A DNA stretch of 64,000 nucleotides from Lachnospiraceae bacterium (GCA_021202075.1 JAJQDT010000082.1:1-64000), one strand, 5' to 3'. Shown: positions 36,377 through 45,741, counted from the first letter of the stretch. Notes: generated from the sequence alone by a model not told the origin. Program-made: numbers and translations.

Positions 36377-37605
36377 ATGAAGAAAACATCTGGTCAGCAG
36401 CATAGTCAGTACTATACAGCATCAATCATTATTACAATGTGTCTGATGATGACACTTCTCTTTATGGATATCCCGGTTACGGTATCTCTTGCCCAGATCT
36501 ACAAGGATCTTGCAAATAATAACACCTTTCTGGAAACATTCATCGTCACCGGTCCGTTTGCTATCGGGTTATTGTGGACCGCGGTTTTGACCGGCCTTTG
36601 CCAGAAGTTCAGTAAAAAGAAGCTGCTGATCATTCATTGTCTGATCGGCTCACTTGCCGCGGCGCTTTCCGCTTTTTCACCAAATATGTACATATTTGCC
36701 CTTTGCAGAGCGGTCACAGGATTTGCAAGCGAACCCTGTATTGCGTTGATCAATGCGATCATTTTTGAATTATTTCAGGACAATTCGGACGACAGTGCCA
36801 AAATTCTGAGTTACACGAATATGTTCGGATGTGCTTATAGTGTTTTGCTTTCCGCATTATGCGGAAAGCTCGCTAATCTGAACTGGAGATTTTCCCAGTT
36901 ATGCAATCTTATACCGCTGGCAGGGCTTATCTTTTTTGTTCACTTTATTCCCGAAAAACCCCCGGGACAGCGCCAACAGAAGAGAATTCCAAAGATAACA
37001 ACAGTATGCCGAAAGGCAGCCGCCTGCTGACCTGTGTCATCCCCGTCATTCTGATCGCTTTTGTTTTTATGCTGTTCTTCTATTGTCTCCAGGTCTATGT
37101 TTCACCCTTTACGGAAGAAATCAGTCTGGGCAATGCTTCGACGGCAGGGTATTTATTTTCATGTCTGAGCGCGGGACTTGCTATTGGATCCTTTTTATTT
37201 CCTGGTGCTGAGAAAAAAATTCATACCATGATAATCCCTGTATGTCTGCTGATGAACGGTATACCTGTTATTCTGACCATTATGTTCAAAAGTTTATTGT
37301 TCACATATGTAACCTACTTTGTCATCGGTGTTTTCTACAGCATTTTATACTGTTACATTCCATTCCTGCTCTCAAAAATTTTCCCGGAAAACCTTTCGCT
37401 GACGCAGGGAATGCTGCAGATTGCAAACTGTCTGGGAATGTATCTGGCCTCCTTGGTTCCCTATCTGTCCGGCTGGCTGAGAAACGACGGAAGTTATCAG
37501 GGCGCATTTTTATTCAGCGCATGGATACTGATCATTCTTTCCATAGTTGCACTTGTCTTTGTGATATTTAACAAAACTCTGCGAAAAGAAGCACGCTCTT
37601 TGTAG
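36377..37605 (+). pseudogene. MFS transporter with a frameshift
   Basis: The start (MKKTSGQQHSQYY) has AAGGAGG directly upstream. Frame 2 encodes the first six hydrophobic segments (TCLMMTLLFMDIP region, FVTGPFAIGLLW type, LCRAVTGFASEPC) up to FVHFIPEK at about 36955; frame 1 continues the same protein as GTAPTEENSKDNNSMPKGSRLL and the last six segments to 37605. The switch falls at the run AAAAACCCCCGGG (36955-36968), typical of a one-base deletion in a homopolymer. Joined, it is a normal 12-segment major facilitator. A sequencing error at the run would restore it. Being next to the broken GcvT-like gene suggests the pair is decaying together. Confidence 0.8.
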
Positions 37606-37707
37606 ATGCGGCAGAGGCTTTCAAAGAAGTAATATTTCAGGTAATAAATCCGAGGTTTGACAGCAGAAAAATTGTGTAAAGCCTTTGGATTAATGAAAAG
37701 ATGTTGA

Positions 37708-37738
37708 GGCCTGAATAGCAGATTTTGCTGTTCAGGCC
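37708..37738. terminator. bidirectional hairpin between convergent genes
   Basis: GGCCTGAA (37708-37715) pairs with TTCAGGCC (37731-37738), extended by CAG/CTG. It sits between the convergent MFS and GcvT-like genes. There is no strong T-run, so activity as a terminator is less sure. Confidence 0.5.
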
Positions 37739-37829
37739 CTGATTGCTTTGTTACATGAATTTCGTTGACATGTCAAAAGTGCCTGCTGATGCGTAGCATC
37801 GGCAACTATCGGTATACTTTCACTAAATA

Positions 37830-38855
37830 TCAGGACATCCAGTTCTTCCCGGTAATAATGGCATCATAACCATGTATTTTTATTTTGTCGCCAATATGGA
37901 GCTTATCTTTCTTCGCCAGGATATATCCATTGTTTACCTCTTTTACGTAGGAATATACCATTTTTGACACACGCCCGACTTCTTCATCCTCGCCATCAAT
38001 AAACACCGGTTCGCCGGGTCCGCCATATTGCTTCGAACGAATATAGATGTCTGCTTCCGGTACTTCAAAGCCTACCATTTCTCTTTCAGGCCCCTGCTCT
38101 TTTATCTTCAGGAGTGCTTCCTTTCCGATAAAGTCTTTATCCCACTTTATGTTTTTCTCAAGCCCCACTTCAAACGGATTTGTATGGGCAAGATCCCGCA
38201 TATAATAAAAGTTTGCTTCCGTAGGAAGCGTCCAGGACATGACCTGAAATTCCGTCACCTGTTTACCGCCTTCTTTTTCAACCGCAGACTTTAAAAGCGT
38301 CTCTAATGTGTCACAGTCATCCGGACGGATATAAATCTCGTAGCCATATTTTTCACCGGTAAAGCCGCCCCGGTTGATCATACAGGCGATACCCTGAATT
38401 TCAGCATCCTTATGGGCAAAAAATTTGAGTCCTGTAACAGGAGCTCCCAGCAATGTTTCCATCACCTTTGGAGAATCTGGTCCCTGTACTGCATACATCT
38501 GCCACTCGTCTGTTATTTCTGTCCATTCCACATCATAATCGCCCTGATGAAAATACCACCAGTCGTCAGTTTTCGTCGCGAAGAGTGTGGAGACCCAGTA
38601 TTTATCTTCAGCCATACGCATAATCACTACATCGTCCAGTATTTCACCCTGTTCGTTCAGCATCGTAGTATAGCGGTCACGGCCTACTGCAAGAGAGGCG
38701 ATATTATTCGGATAAATATAATCCAGGAAGGCAGTTACATCCGGGCCGGTAATTTCCAGAAGCTGATGGGTCCAGAAATACCAACCGACATTGTTTCTGA
38801 CCGCCATATGCTCAGAGCGTTTCATATCGTCATACTTAAAAATATTTTTATACAT
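37830..38855 (-). CDS. GcvT-like aminomethyltransferase/demethylase
   Basis: A 341-residue folate-binding protein of the GcvT/YgfZ/DMGDH fold. Visible motifs are FLDYIYPNNIASLAVGRDRYTTMLNEQGEILDD, MYAVQGPDSPKVMETL, GGFTGEKYGYEIYI, NPFEVGLEKNIKW and DFIGKEALLKIK. Such proteins move a one-carbon unit from an amine or methoxyl group to tetrahydrofolate. It carries no dehydrogenase domain and lies in a tight operon (12 bases from the Cys-rich gene, which is 11 bases from an SDR), so it is more likely a demethylase of a specific small molecule than the glycine cleavage T protein; no gcvP or gcvH is nearby. GGAGG lies 8 bases upstream. Confidence 0.82.
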   Translation of the reverse strand: MYKNIFKYDDMKRSEHMAVRNNVGWYFWTHQLLEITGPDVTAFLDYIYPNNIASLAVGRDRYTTMLNEQGEILDDVVIMRMAEDKYWVSTLFATKTDDWWYFHQGDYDVEWTEITDEWQMYAVQGPDSPKVMETLLGAPVTGLKFFAHKDAEIQGIACMINRGGFTGEKYGYEIYIRPDDCDTLETLLKSAVEKEGGKQVTEFQVMSWTLPTEANFYYMRDLAHTNPFEVGLEKNIKWDKDFIGKEALLKIKEQGPEREMVGFEVPEADIYIRSKQYGGPGEPVFIDGEDEEVGRVSKMVYSYVKEVNNGYILAKKDKLHIGDKIKIHGYDAIITGKNWMS

Positions 38856-38867
38856 TCTGCGCCCCTC

Positions 38868-40097
38868 CTACATGAATTTATCGATTCTTTTTGCAATTTT
38901 AATACGCATTTTCCCTTTTGGAGAGTCTTCTTCCCACAATGACCACTGCGCATTGACAAGAGTTTTCACCATGCCTCCCCACATCCAGAGATGTGCTTCC
39001 GGCACGTCTTTTGTGCCAGTGATTTCCAGTCCGGTACGGTTTATCACAAGAATGACTTCTTCCTTATTGAATGCTTCTACCGAGTAGTCACAGACCAGGG
39101 ACTGCAGCAACATCTCAATCAGCCCGCCCATGATCCGTCCGTCCTCTCCTATAGAATCCGGGACTCCAAGCCAGTCTCTGCAGCCCTTTATCGCATAGCG
39201 TTCGCCAAACATTGCCTTGCCGGATGCTTCCAGCACACATTTCAGAATGTGATCTGCCTGTTCTCGGGTCACATACCCGCGTTTGACGGTTTCTGAAATT
39301 GCCGGTAATATGTAAAGCGATGCCGCAGTAGACATATTGATCATCTGGTTGCTGGAATCCGTCTCGTTGTTAGTGCCATTTACAAACCGATAGCCGCATT
39401 CTTCCCGGAACATCATGGATTCACTGACGCAGTCCTCTTCTGCTGTAACTTTTTTCATGTCCTCGGTTACAGCCGGTCCAAAGCTTTCCCAGAGCGCATG
39501 CTCCGGAGCCGGGTATTTTTCCCGGGATTCGGCGATAATCCGGCAATGGCGGTCGCCGCATCCTTTTGCCTCCACCATCAGGTAATCAATGGATGGGCCT
39601 TTCCTTCTCCGCTCAGCCGATGCATCCGCCTGCCCCTGAAGCGACATGGTTGTCGTCCTGCACAGCTCCGAACCACAGATATCCCAGTCACAGACATCCA
39701 GCTCCTTTTCCGCGCGATAGGTTCCAAAATCCTGGCACCGGCCGCACATCAGCAGGGCGTCATCCCCCTTATCGCCGATCAGTGCGCCGGCAAACTGTCC
39801 GCACATAAAAGGATGAATACCAAACCCATCATCATCTCCGTAATAAACGCCCGTATTGTACAGCCTCGCATAGGCCTCTTCGCACATGAGCTGCGCCCGT
39901 TCACTGTATTCCGGCACAATAATGCGCAGAGCCTGTGTCGCGGCCGCACTCAGAACCGATTCAAACCGGCTTGCATAATGCAGCGCTTCCTGATAAGAAT
40001 ACAGTTTATTCCATGGCGACTGGATCGCATTATACGCCTTATAGCCCGCTCCGTTTCCACTCTCCTGCGGAATCCTTTCGTCAATCTTTCTGCTCAT
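38868..40097 (-). CDS. 409-residue Cys-rich protein of unknown function
   Basis: I do not recognise this family with confidence. It is a soluble protein with about 14 Cys, several grouped: MCGRCQDF, DVCDWDICGSELC and EAKGCGDRHCRIIAES. The last resembles the end of 4-vinyl-reductase/XylR-N (V4R) domains, which close with a Cys-x-Gly-Asp-x-x-Cys pattern, so a small-molecule binding domain in the first 210 residues is possible. The C-terminal half is alpha-helical with TAASLYILPAISETV and a final strand-rich segment. It is the middle gene of the SDR/GcvT-like operon, separated by 11 and 12 bases. It may bind or activate the compound that the operon transforms; that is inference. Confidence 0.6.
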   Translation of the reverse strand: MSRKIDERIPQESGNGAGYKAYNAIQSPWNKLYSYQEALHYASRFESVLSAAATQALRIIVPEYSERAQLMCEEAYARLYNTGVYYGDDDGFGIHPFMCGQFAGALIGDKGDDALLMCGRCQDFGTYRAEKELDVCDWDICGSELCRTTTMSLQGQADASAERRRKGPSIDYLMVEAKGCGDRHCRIIAESREKYPAPEHALWESFGPAVTEDMKKVTAEEDCVSESMMFREECGYRFVNGTNNETDSSNQMINMSTAASLYILPAISETVKRGYVTREQADHILKCVLEASGKAMFGERYAIKGCRDWLGVPDSIGEDGRIMGGLIEMLLQSLVCDYSVEAFNKEEVILVINRTGLEITGTKDVPEAHLWMWGGMVKTLVNAQWSLWEEDSPKGKMRIKIAKRIDKFM

Positions 40098-40108
40098 TTC
40101 CCTTCACC

Positions 40109-41020
40109 TCATTCCTCCGGATACTGTTCAATGGCCGCCTGATACTTTACGATGTTATGGGACATACCGCAGTCCGCCACGACAATCTCTCCTGTAATGC
40201 CGTCTGACATGGGTGTACTCATAGCATAGGCAACGATTGCCACCGTGTCCACCGGCTGTGTGCCGTCATTCTGCCACACCATCAGTTCCTCATAAAATTC
40301 ATCCTGTTTCTCCTCGGAAAGTCCGGCCGCGCACATGTTGGAAGACGCACCTGCCGTAGCCATGCCGCCAGGAGCCACAACATTTACCATAATTCCGAAA
40401 CGCTTCAGCTCTTTCGCCGCCTCAATGGCAAGAGAGTTGACGCCACCCTTCGATGCCGTGTAATGCGGATATCCTCCGAAAACCGGATAAGGAAGCCATG
40501 CTGAATTCGAAGAGATCAGTGTAATTTTGCCGTTAATTTCATGTTCTATCATGTATCTGCTGACATGTTTGATGCCCAGGAAAGCACCGCTCACATTTGT
40601 ATCAAGCACTCTGCGGAATTCTTCCGCCGGCATGTCATAGATATGCGCGTAGCTCCAGACAGCCGCACTGTTTACAAAAATATCAATGCTGCCAAAAGTC
40701 TCATCCGCTGTCCGAACCAGGTTTTCCATATCTTCTTCCTTTGTTACATTTGTCTGACAGAAGATCACACGGTCATTTCCATATCCGGCTTCCTCCAGAA
40801 TCGGAATCGTATATTCCCCTTTTGTCCGGGAGCTTCCCGCTATAACAACGTTCGCCCCTCCCTGAAGAAGCCGGAGCGCAATGTTAAAGCCCAGACCGGA
40901 TGTGGCTCCTGTTACAATCGCCACCTTGCCTTCTACAGAAAACATGGTCTCCATAGGTCTCGCTTCCTGAACATACCTTTTGAGCATCGCAGCGTTCGCC
41001 GCGTTTTGATCATACCCCAT
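40109..41020 (-). CDS. short-chain dehydrogenase/reductase
   Basis: A 303-residue classical SDR. The cofactor motif is GATSGLG, the structural motif VNSAAVW stands in place of NNAG, and the catalytic residues are Ser in LISSNSAWLP and YTASK. It carries about 40 extra residues ahead of the Rossmann fold (MGYDQNAANAAMLKRYVQEARPM). The ATG at 41020 has AAGGAGGG 5 bases upstream; the open frame upstream to 41113 is a tandem repeat. It is the first gene of the operon with the Cys-rich and GcvT-like genes and is divergent from the PucR-type regulator. Substrate is probably an alcohol or ketone of a small, maybe methoxylated, molecule. Confidence 0.9.
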   Translation of the reverse strand: MGYDQNAANAAMLKRYVQEARPMETMFSVEGKVAIVTGATSGLGFNIALRLLQGGANVVIAGSSRTKGEYTIPILEEAGYGNDRVIFCQTNVTKEEDMENLVRTADETFGSIDIFVNSAAVWSYAHIYDMPAEEFRRVLDTNVSGAFLGIKHVSRYMIEHEINGKITLISSNSAWLPYPVFGGYPHYTASKGGVNSLAIEAAKELKRFGIMVNVVAPGGMATAGASSNMCAAGLSEEKQDEFYEELMVWQNDGTQPVDTVAIVAYAMSTPMSDGITGEIVVADCGMSHNIVKYQAAIEQYPEE

Positions 41021-41041
41021 AAGCACCCTCCTTTTTGATGT

Positions 41042-41091
41042 GGTTTTGTATCTCTGGTTTTGTATCTCTGGTTTTGTATCTCTGGTTTTGT
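41042..41091. repeat. 14-bp tandem repeat, 3.6 copies, in divergent promoter region
   Basis: The unit GGTTTTGTATCTCT occurs at 41042-41055, 41056-41069 and 41070-41083, with a partial fourth copy to 41091. It lies just upstream of the SDR ribosome site and could tune promoter spacing or leader length by slippage, or serve as repeated regulator sites. Confidence 0.85.
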
Positions 41092-41206
41092 TTTTATGTT
41101 TTCCCGGAATCATGTATAACTATTGTAAAAGAACTGACATGCAATGGAAAGCCTGCCAATTGTATGTATTTTTTCGAATTTGCCCCTCAAAAATAAGGGG
41201 ATCGTA

Positions 41207-41236
41207 TTGATTTTCTTTTATATTTTGTAATATAAT
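41207..41236 (+). promoter_or_regulatory. sigma-A-type promoter of the PucR-type regulator
   Basis: TTGATT (41207-41212), an 18-base spacer, then TATAAT (41231-41236). It lies 38 bases before the regulator ATG. Confidence 0.7.
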
Positions 41237-41273
41237 GAAATGGAAAATCTGCAAAGGAAGAAGTTGAAAGCAA

Positions 41274-42815
41274 ATGAAGCTTAATGCGTATATTCTGCAC
41301 CAGCGTCTGAGTGAAAAATACCCGGTCAAAATGTATGGGAATCCCAATCCGAAAATGACGCTGCTGTCACCGGAGCTGTATATTGATAACAGTCTCCGAT
41401 TTTATGCAAACCATGTTTATCTGGCCACCGTGGAACATATCCCATCACGGCCGCAGATTGAGGAAAACGCAGTGCTGGTATGCATCAGCGAAAGTGCCCG
41501 TCTCACCTATTACGAAGAGCATGCGGTTGTGCTTTTAATTAAAAAGAAGGTCGATTTTTTCAGTGTTTACCGCACCTTGCAGAATATTTACGAGCAATTT
41601 GCGTCATGGGAAAGCGAGCTGTTAAAGTGTCTGATGCACTCCTCTTCCATCCAGGATGTGCTGAACTGCTCATACCCGATATTCCGGCATTCTATTTTTG
41701 TGCTTGACAGTTCTTTCCGTTTCGTCGCTGAAGCATATCCGACCAATGATGTCCAGGTAAAACAGCAGTGGGACAGCTCACAGGGCAATCTGAAAGCGCA
41801 GTCTTTTCTTGAATATATAAAGACCAGCAGCGAACGTCTGGAAACAAGCATGGCTAAAAAAGGAGCCGTTTTAATTGATCTGGGGATAAATAAAACACTC
41901 TGTGTCAATCTGTTTGACTCCGCGGACAACTATATCGGCTGCCTTTGTATTGATCAAAGCGGCAGGCCTCTCACAAATGGAGAAGACCAGCTCGCAGAGT
42001 TTCTGGCCAATATTATCTTGCATCTGAATGAAACAAACCCGATGCTTCTCGGCAACAGCCGGAATTCCCTGAAAGAAATTTCCCAGGTTCTGATAAAGGA
42101 ACTGCCGCTAAGCCAGAACCAGAAGCTGATATTAAAATCTGTAAATTATAAACAGCAATATATTTGTATCGCCATACATTGTATGGAACAATTTTCCAAG
42201 CTCCCTGTCAGCTACCTCTGCTCCATGCTGGAAAACATGTTTTCAAAGGGCCTGTTCTTTGAATATAACAATACGATCGTAGGGCTGCTCGGCGCAGAAG
42301 AACAGGGCCTGCTTACAGATATAGAACAGAATTCTCAGCTGGATTCCCTCATCCAGGGGATGCAGTTATATATCGGCATAAGCAATTCCTTTTCCGATCT
42401 CTATATGCTGCGGACTTACTGTCTCCAGGCAGAAGCCGCAATTGAAAACGGACGGATTTATAAACCGGAAGCCTCCGTATATTCTTTTTCAGAGTTTGCG
42501 TTGTGCGAAATGGTAATTAATGCGTTTGGCGGTTTTCCGATGGAAACCTTTTTCCCTGAGGGATTCCGCAAGCTTATTGAACACGACCAGACGGCTGAGA
42601 TTTCTTATCTGGAGACACTATCTGTCTACCTTGAAGAAAATATGTCTTATTCAAAAACAGCCCGCCGATTGTATATACACCGAAGTACTTTGATTGAGCG
42701 GATTGAACGAATCGAAAGAGAATTGTCGTTTGATTTAAACAGTCCCGAAAACCGGCTCCTGCTTATGCTTCTTCTGAAAGCAAGGCAGATTGAACAGCAG
42801 ATAAAAGAAAAGTGA
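41274..42815 (+). CDS. PucR/CdaR-type transcriptional regulator
   Basis: A 513-residue regulator. The C-terminal domain (about residues 445-505) is the PucR helix-turn-helix: SYLETLSVYLEENMSYSKTARRLYIHRSTLIERIERIE. The middle holds a GAF/diguanylate-like sensing region (IFVLDSSFRFVAEAYP, GCLCIDQSGRPLTNGEDQLAEFLANIIL). Such proteins activate catabolic genes on binding a substrate-derived ligand. It is divergent from the SDR/Cys-rich/GcvT-like operon and is probably its regulator. Ribosome site is weak (GAAAG). Confidence 0.88.
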   Translation: MKLNAYILHQRLSEKYPVKMYGNPNPKMTLLSPELYIDNSLRFYANHVYLATVEHIPSRPQIEENAVLVCISESARLTYYEEHAVVLLIKKKVDFFSVYRTLQNIYEQFASWESELLKCLMHSSSIQDVLNCSYPIFRHSIFVLDSSFRFVAEAYPTNDVQVKQQWDSSQGNLKAQSFLEYIKTSSERLETSMAKKGAVLIDLGINKTLCVNLFDSADNYIGCLCIDQSGRPLTNGEDQLAEFLANIILHLNETNPMLLGNSRNSLKEISQVLIKELPLSQNQKLILKSVNYKQQYICIAIHCMEQFSKLPVSYLCSMLENMFSKGLFFEYNNTIVGLLGAEEQGLLTDIEQNSQLDSLIQGMQLYIGISNSFSDLYMLRTYCLQAEAAIENGRIYKPEASVYSFSEFALCEMVINAFGGFPMETFFPEGFRKLIEHDQTAEISYLETLSVYLEENMSYSKTARRLYIHRSTLIERIERIERELSFDLNSPENRLLLMLLLKARQIEQQIKEK

Positions 42816-42846
42816 AGCACCTCTGCCGATGCAGGGGACTTCACTT
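42810..42846. terminator. bidirectional terminator
   Basis: AAGTGAAG (42810-42817) pairs with CTTCACTT (42839-42846), extended inside by CCTCTGC/GCAGGGG. T-runs follow on both strands (TTTTCT on plus, TTTTCTTTT on minus). It ends the PucR-type gene and, from the other side, the long peptide-import operon. Confidence 0.85.
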
Positions 42847-42894
42847 TTCTGGCAGGCACAATAAGAGCATCCTGTAGTTATCGGATCCGTCTGC

Positions 42895-43110
42895 CTATCT
42901 GGAGCAGGCTCTCAAATCCGCATCAATTTCTTCAAGGTGTACTGCCACTTCCGCTGATTCCGGATAGCTGAGCAGTTTCCGATATGTCAGCGCACCGACA
43001 AGTCTCATGCTCGGGTTTGATGTTGAACCGGGCGCCCATTTCTCCATAACAGCCTTTCCTTCCGGAGATCTCATAATATCTTTCACTTTAGAGTCCACTG
43101 ATAATGCCAT
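42895..43110 (-). CDS. 71-residue protein, last gene of the peptide-import block
   Basis: A small soluble protein (MALSVDSKVKDIMRSPEGKAVMEKW...) with a strong AAAGGAGG site 9 bases upstream, so it is a real gene. The pattern DSKVKDIMRSPEGKAVMEKW, NPSMRLVGALTYRKLLSYP, LEEIDADL resembles a short helical module that I recall as a C-terminal extension of various bacterial hydrolases and as free small proteins; no function is established to my knowledge. It lies 258 bases behind the FAD/4Fe-4S oxidoreductase and ahead of a terminator. It might be an accessory subunit of that enzyme. Confidence 0.75.
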   Translation of the reverse strand: MALSVDSKVKDIMRSPEGKAVMEKWAPGSTSNPSMRLVGALTYRKLLSYPESAEVAVHLEEIDADLRACSR

Positions 43111-43368
43111 AACACAAATCCTCCTTTGCTTTTGTAAAATAATTACTGGTTTCAGATTTTCCGGGAATTCATAGTAATCATTATAAATAGTCCAGATCTG
43201 TTTTTAAACCCTTTAAAATAGCAGGAAAATTTGACAAAATAACCTCTTTTATGCGGGGCTGATGCCGAGAACATCAGATGTTCGTGTCAGGCATGCATGA
43301 CAACATCCGAAGAATAATGAAAATCCAGCACATTTTTGTAATCCATAAAACAAAATCCGTTTCAACCA

Positions 43369-45684
43369 CTATCGATCTGCTCTCTTCGAAGGGATAAACC
43401 TGGCCTGGTTCATAAGCGGATGCTCAAGGCGGATCGCTCCGGGAGAAGGACATACCATGACGCAGGCTCCGCAATAATAGCATTCTCCGGGGTACATAAC
43501 GACAGGATGCTTTCCTTTTTCCTCTGACGGAAGGAGGATATCACACTGACACACCTTCGCGCAATGGCCGCAGCCGATACACAGCTTCTCATCGTATTTT
43601 ATGGGCGCAGCGCTGCACGGTACGGGGGCTGCCGTAAAATCTGCCGCCCCGGTCGGAAGCGAAGCCTTTTCTGCCCTGTTCACGCAGTCTGCCGTTGGAC
43701 TTATGCATGAGGAAGCATTTGCCGTACCGACCGATACATAAGCATTCCCCTTTATGTAATCCTGATTGTGTTTCTCATATTCTTCTTTCAGATTCCCGAA
43801 GAAGTCAAGCGCCGCATTCCTTGTCCTGATCTTACCGTTTTCATATCGAATGACAATGTGCTTCCTGTCCCGCTCAGGGTCCGTCTCAGCCGAATCGCTG
43901 CGGAAAAAACAGAGCGGCGCGGAGCTGGAATGACGCGCAAGGGAAGCGTGCAGGACAATCTGCGCCACAGTAAGGATATCCAGCACCTCATGCGTCCGCA
44001 TCAGTTCATGCGGATTGGAAGCCGTCAGACGCGGGACGACGTCGCGCTCATAGCTTTCCAGCAGTTCAAGCCCTTCCTTAAGCAGAGCATCACATTTCGT
44101 ACCTCCGCAATAGTTCTGCATTGCCTTGGCAATCGCCATATTCAGTTCTTTCCAGCCGACGCCGCTGCCACGGTCCGCGTACAAAGGAGCATAAAGTCTG
44201 TTTTTCTCCGACTTTGCTTCCTCCGGGCTGATTGGTGCGAATTCAGTCCTGGCAGCATAATCCGCTGCCTTTCGTCCTGCATAATGTCCGGTGGCGCAGG
44301 CAGCTCCCGCACAGTCAGAAGCATAAAGCTGATCCCCCGCCGCATAGATTCCGTCAATGTTCGTTTTCAGATCCCAGTCATGCATGACGCCGCCCGGCGC
44401 ACCGAAAAACTGCCGCTCCTGTTCCAGAAAGTTTGCGGACTGCCAGCCGGTCCCGTAGCTCTGAAGCATATGTTTCTGAGGGTTAAATCCCCTGTCCGTA
44501 TAATTCTGATAAACCGGGATTTTCGTCTTCGCTTCCTCACCGACCATCATCCCCCAGATCACCCGGCGCTCCTCATCCGGCATTTTGCTCAGATCCGCGT
44601 AAAACGGCAGCTGATAGCCGCGCTTCATCAGTTCGTCAAAATCCAGTGTTTCCGGACCCCGATATTCATATTTTGGATTGTCGATCACACCGCCCTTGAG
44701 GAAAAATTTCTGTCCTTCCGCCGGATAATAACGTTCGGAAACGGTTTCTAATTCCTTTCCGTCACGATCAACATAGGGAATCTCAACACCGCGCGCATCT
44801 ACCATGGTAGCCGCATACCAGGTATTATGATTATTTCCGGCGCCGTAGGGCGGAAAACTCCGGCCTGCAGCAGAAAACTCCGCACGCACAGATTTTTCCA
44901 TCATGGTAAACTCCATTCCGGCCCGCCAGCCCATCGCGTGTCCGCTTCCTATACTCTGCATAGGACGAAACTCACATAGTCCGGTGCAATCCGCGTCGAA
45001 CAGCCAGACCCTGGCAGGACGGGACATCGCAAGTACGGTCGCTTTCGCGCGGAAAATGCAAAACTTCCCGGTGTGCACATCCATTCCCATCGCTCCTGCC
45101 CCGCGCGGCGGGTTCGATGTCCGGTCTACGAGCAGCGCGGTCGCTTCTGTGCGGTTCATGATCCGCACGCCAAGCCGCTTCATTTCTTTTACCAGAGCCG
45201 GCTTGAATGTTGAGCCCCAGACACGAATTGTAAATTTATTTTTATAGTCATAAGCGAACATCAGCTTCGTCTTTTCATCCCGAAATTCAGCACCTTTGAA
45301 CTCATCGTCTGTGTCACGCACCTTACCGCCGAAGGACTCGATATCCAACAGCCGGTCATATCCTTCCCTGCATTCAATATAATGAGCGATCCCGTTGCTG
45401 TACCAGTCCTGCTCATGGACATAAGCTTCCGCAATCTCCTCGGGTGTCACACCGGAGCAGGGATTCGTACACGCTGACTCCCAGTGGTCAAATCCGGTTC
45501 CCGCGGAGCCGCTCTTTTCCGTGTCGCCTTTTTCCACAAGTGTTACGGACATGCCTTTTTGCGCTGCCGCGATCGCGGCAAAACAGCCGGAAAGCCCTCC
45601 GCCAAGCACTAACACATCGCTGGTGACTGTTTCCTCCAACCCGATTTCATTCGCGTATGGCCATTTATATTCTCTCTTTTCCAT
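43369..45684 (-). CDS. FAD-dependent oxidoreductase with C-terminal 4Fe-4S domain
   Basis: A 771-residue flavoprotein of the fumarate reductase/APS reductase alpha-subunit type. The FAD motif is DVLVLGGGLSGCFAAIAAAQKGMSVTLVEKG at the N-terminus, and IDGIYAAGDQ near 445 is the second FAD contact. The C-terminal ferredoxin domain (about 690-750) has CIGCGHCAKVCQCD and CYYCGACVMVCPSPG, for two 4Fe-4S clusters; PsrA/AprA-type fusions like this usually reduce or oxidise an organic acid or sulfur compound. No signal peptide is present, so it is cytoplasmic. It starts 57 bases after the ABC ATPase gene, pointing to co-transcription with the importer. The reaction is not identified; the usual fumarate-reductase active-site pattern is not evident. 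Confidence 0.88.
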   Translation of the reverse strand: MEKREYKWPYANEIGLEETVTSDVLVLGGGLSGCFAAIAAAQKGMSVTLVEKGDTEKSGSAGTGFDHWESACTNPCSGVTPEEIAEAYVHEQDWYSNGIAHYIECREGYDRLLDIESFGGKVRDTDDEFKGAEFRDEKTKLMFAYDYKNKFTIRVWGSTFKPALVKEMKRLGVRIMNRTEATALLVDRTSNPPRGAGAMGMDVHTGKFCIFRAKATVLAMSRPARVWLFDADCTGLCEFRPMQSIGSGHAMGWRAGMEFTMMEKSVRAEFSAAGRSFPPYGAGNNHNTWYAATMVDARGVEIPYVDRDGKELETVSERYYPAEGQKFFLKGGVIDNPKYEYRGPETLDFDELMKRGYQLPFYADLSKMPDEERRVIWGMMVGEEAKTKIPVYQNYTDRGFNPQKHMLQSYGTGWQSANFLEQERQFFGAPGGVMHDWDLKTNIDGIYAAGDQLYASDCAGAACATGHYAGRKAADYAARTEFAPISPEEAKSEKNRLYAPLYADRGSGVGWKELNMAIAKAMQNYCGGTKCDALLKEGLELLESYERDVVPRLTASNPHELMRTHEVLDILTVAQIVLHASLARHSSSAPLCFFRSDSAETDPERDRKHIVIRYENGKIRTRNAALDFFGNLKEEYEKHNQDYIKGNAYVSVGTANASSCISPTADCVNRAEKASLPTGAADFTAAPVPCSAAPIKYDEKLCIGCGHCAKVCQCDILLPSEEKGKHPVVMYPGECYYCGACVMVCPSPGAIRLEHPLMNQARFIPSKRADR

Positions 45685-45741
45685 ATTTCTTTATCCGTTC
45701 TCCTCCTGCTGAAACTCTTTCTGAAATCCGTTCATCCGATT

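Noticed and set aside
36955-36968. Programmed frameshift in the MFS gene
   Set aside because: The zero-frame codons do not form a classical slippery heptamer and no downstream structure or internal ribosome site is evident; a homopolymer deletion explains it better.
37830-38855. Glycine cleavage T protein
   Set aside because: No gcvH, gcvP or lpd is nearby and the gene sits in a catabolic-type operon, so I call it only GcvT-like.
43768-44751. A 327-codon open frame on the plus strand
   Set aside because: It is antisense to the FAD/4Fe-4S oxidoreductase, rich in Arg, Phe and Ile as expected of a shadow frame, and has no ribosome site.
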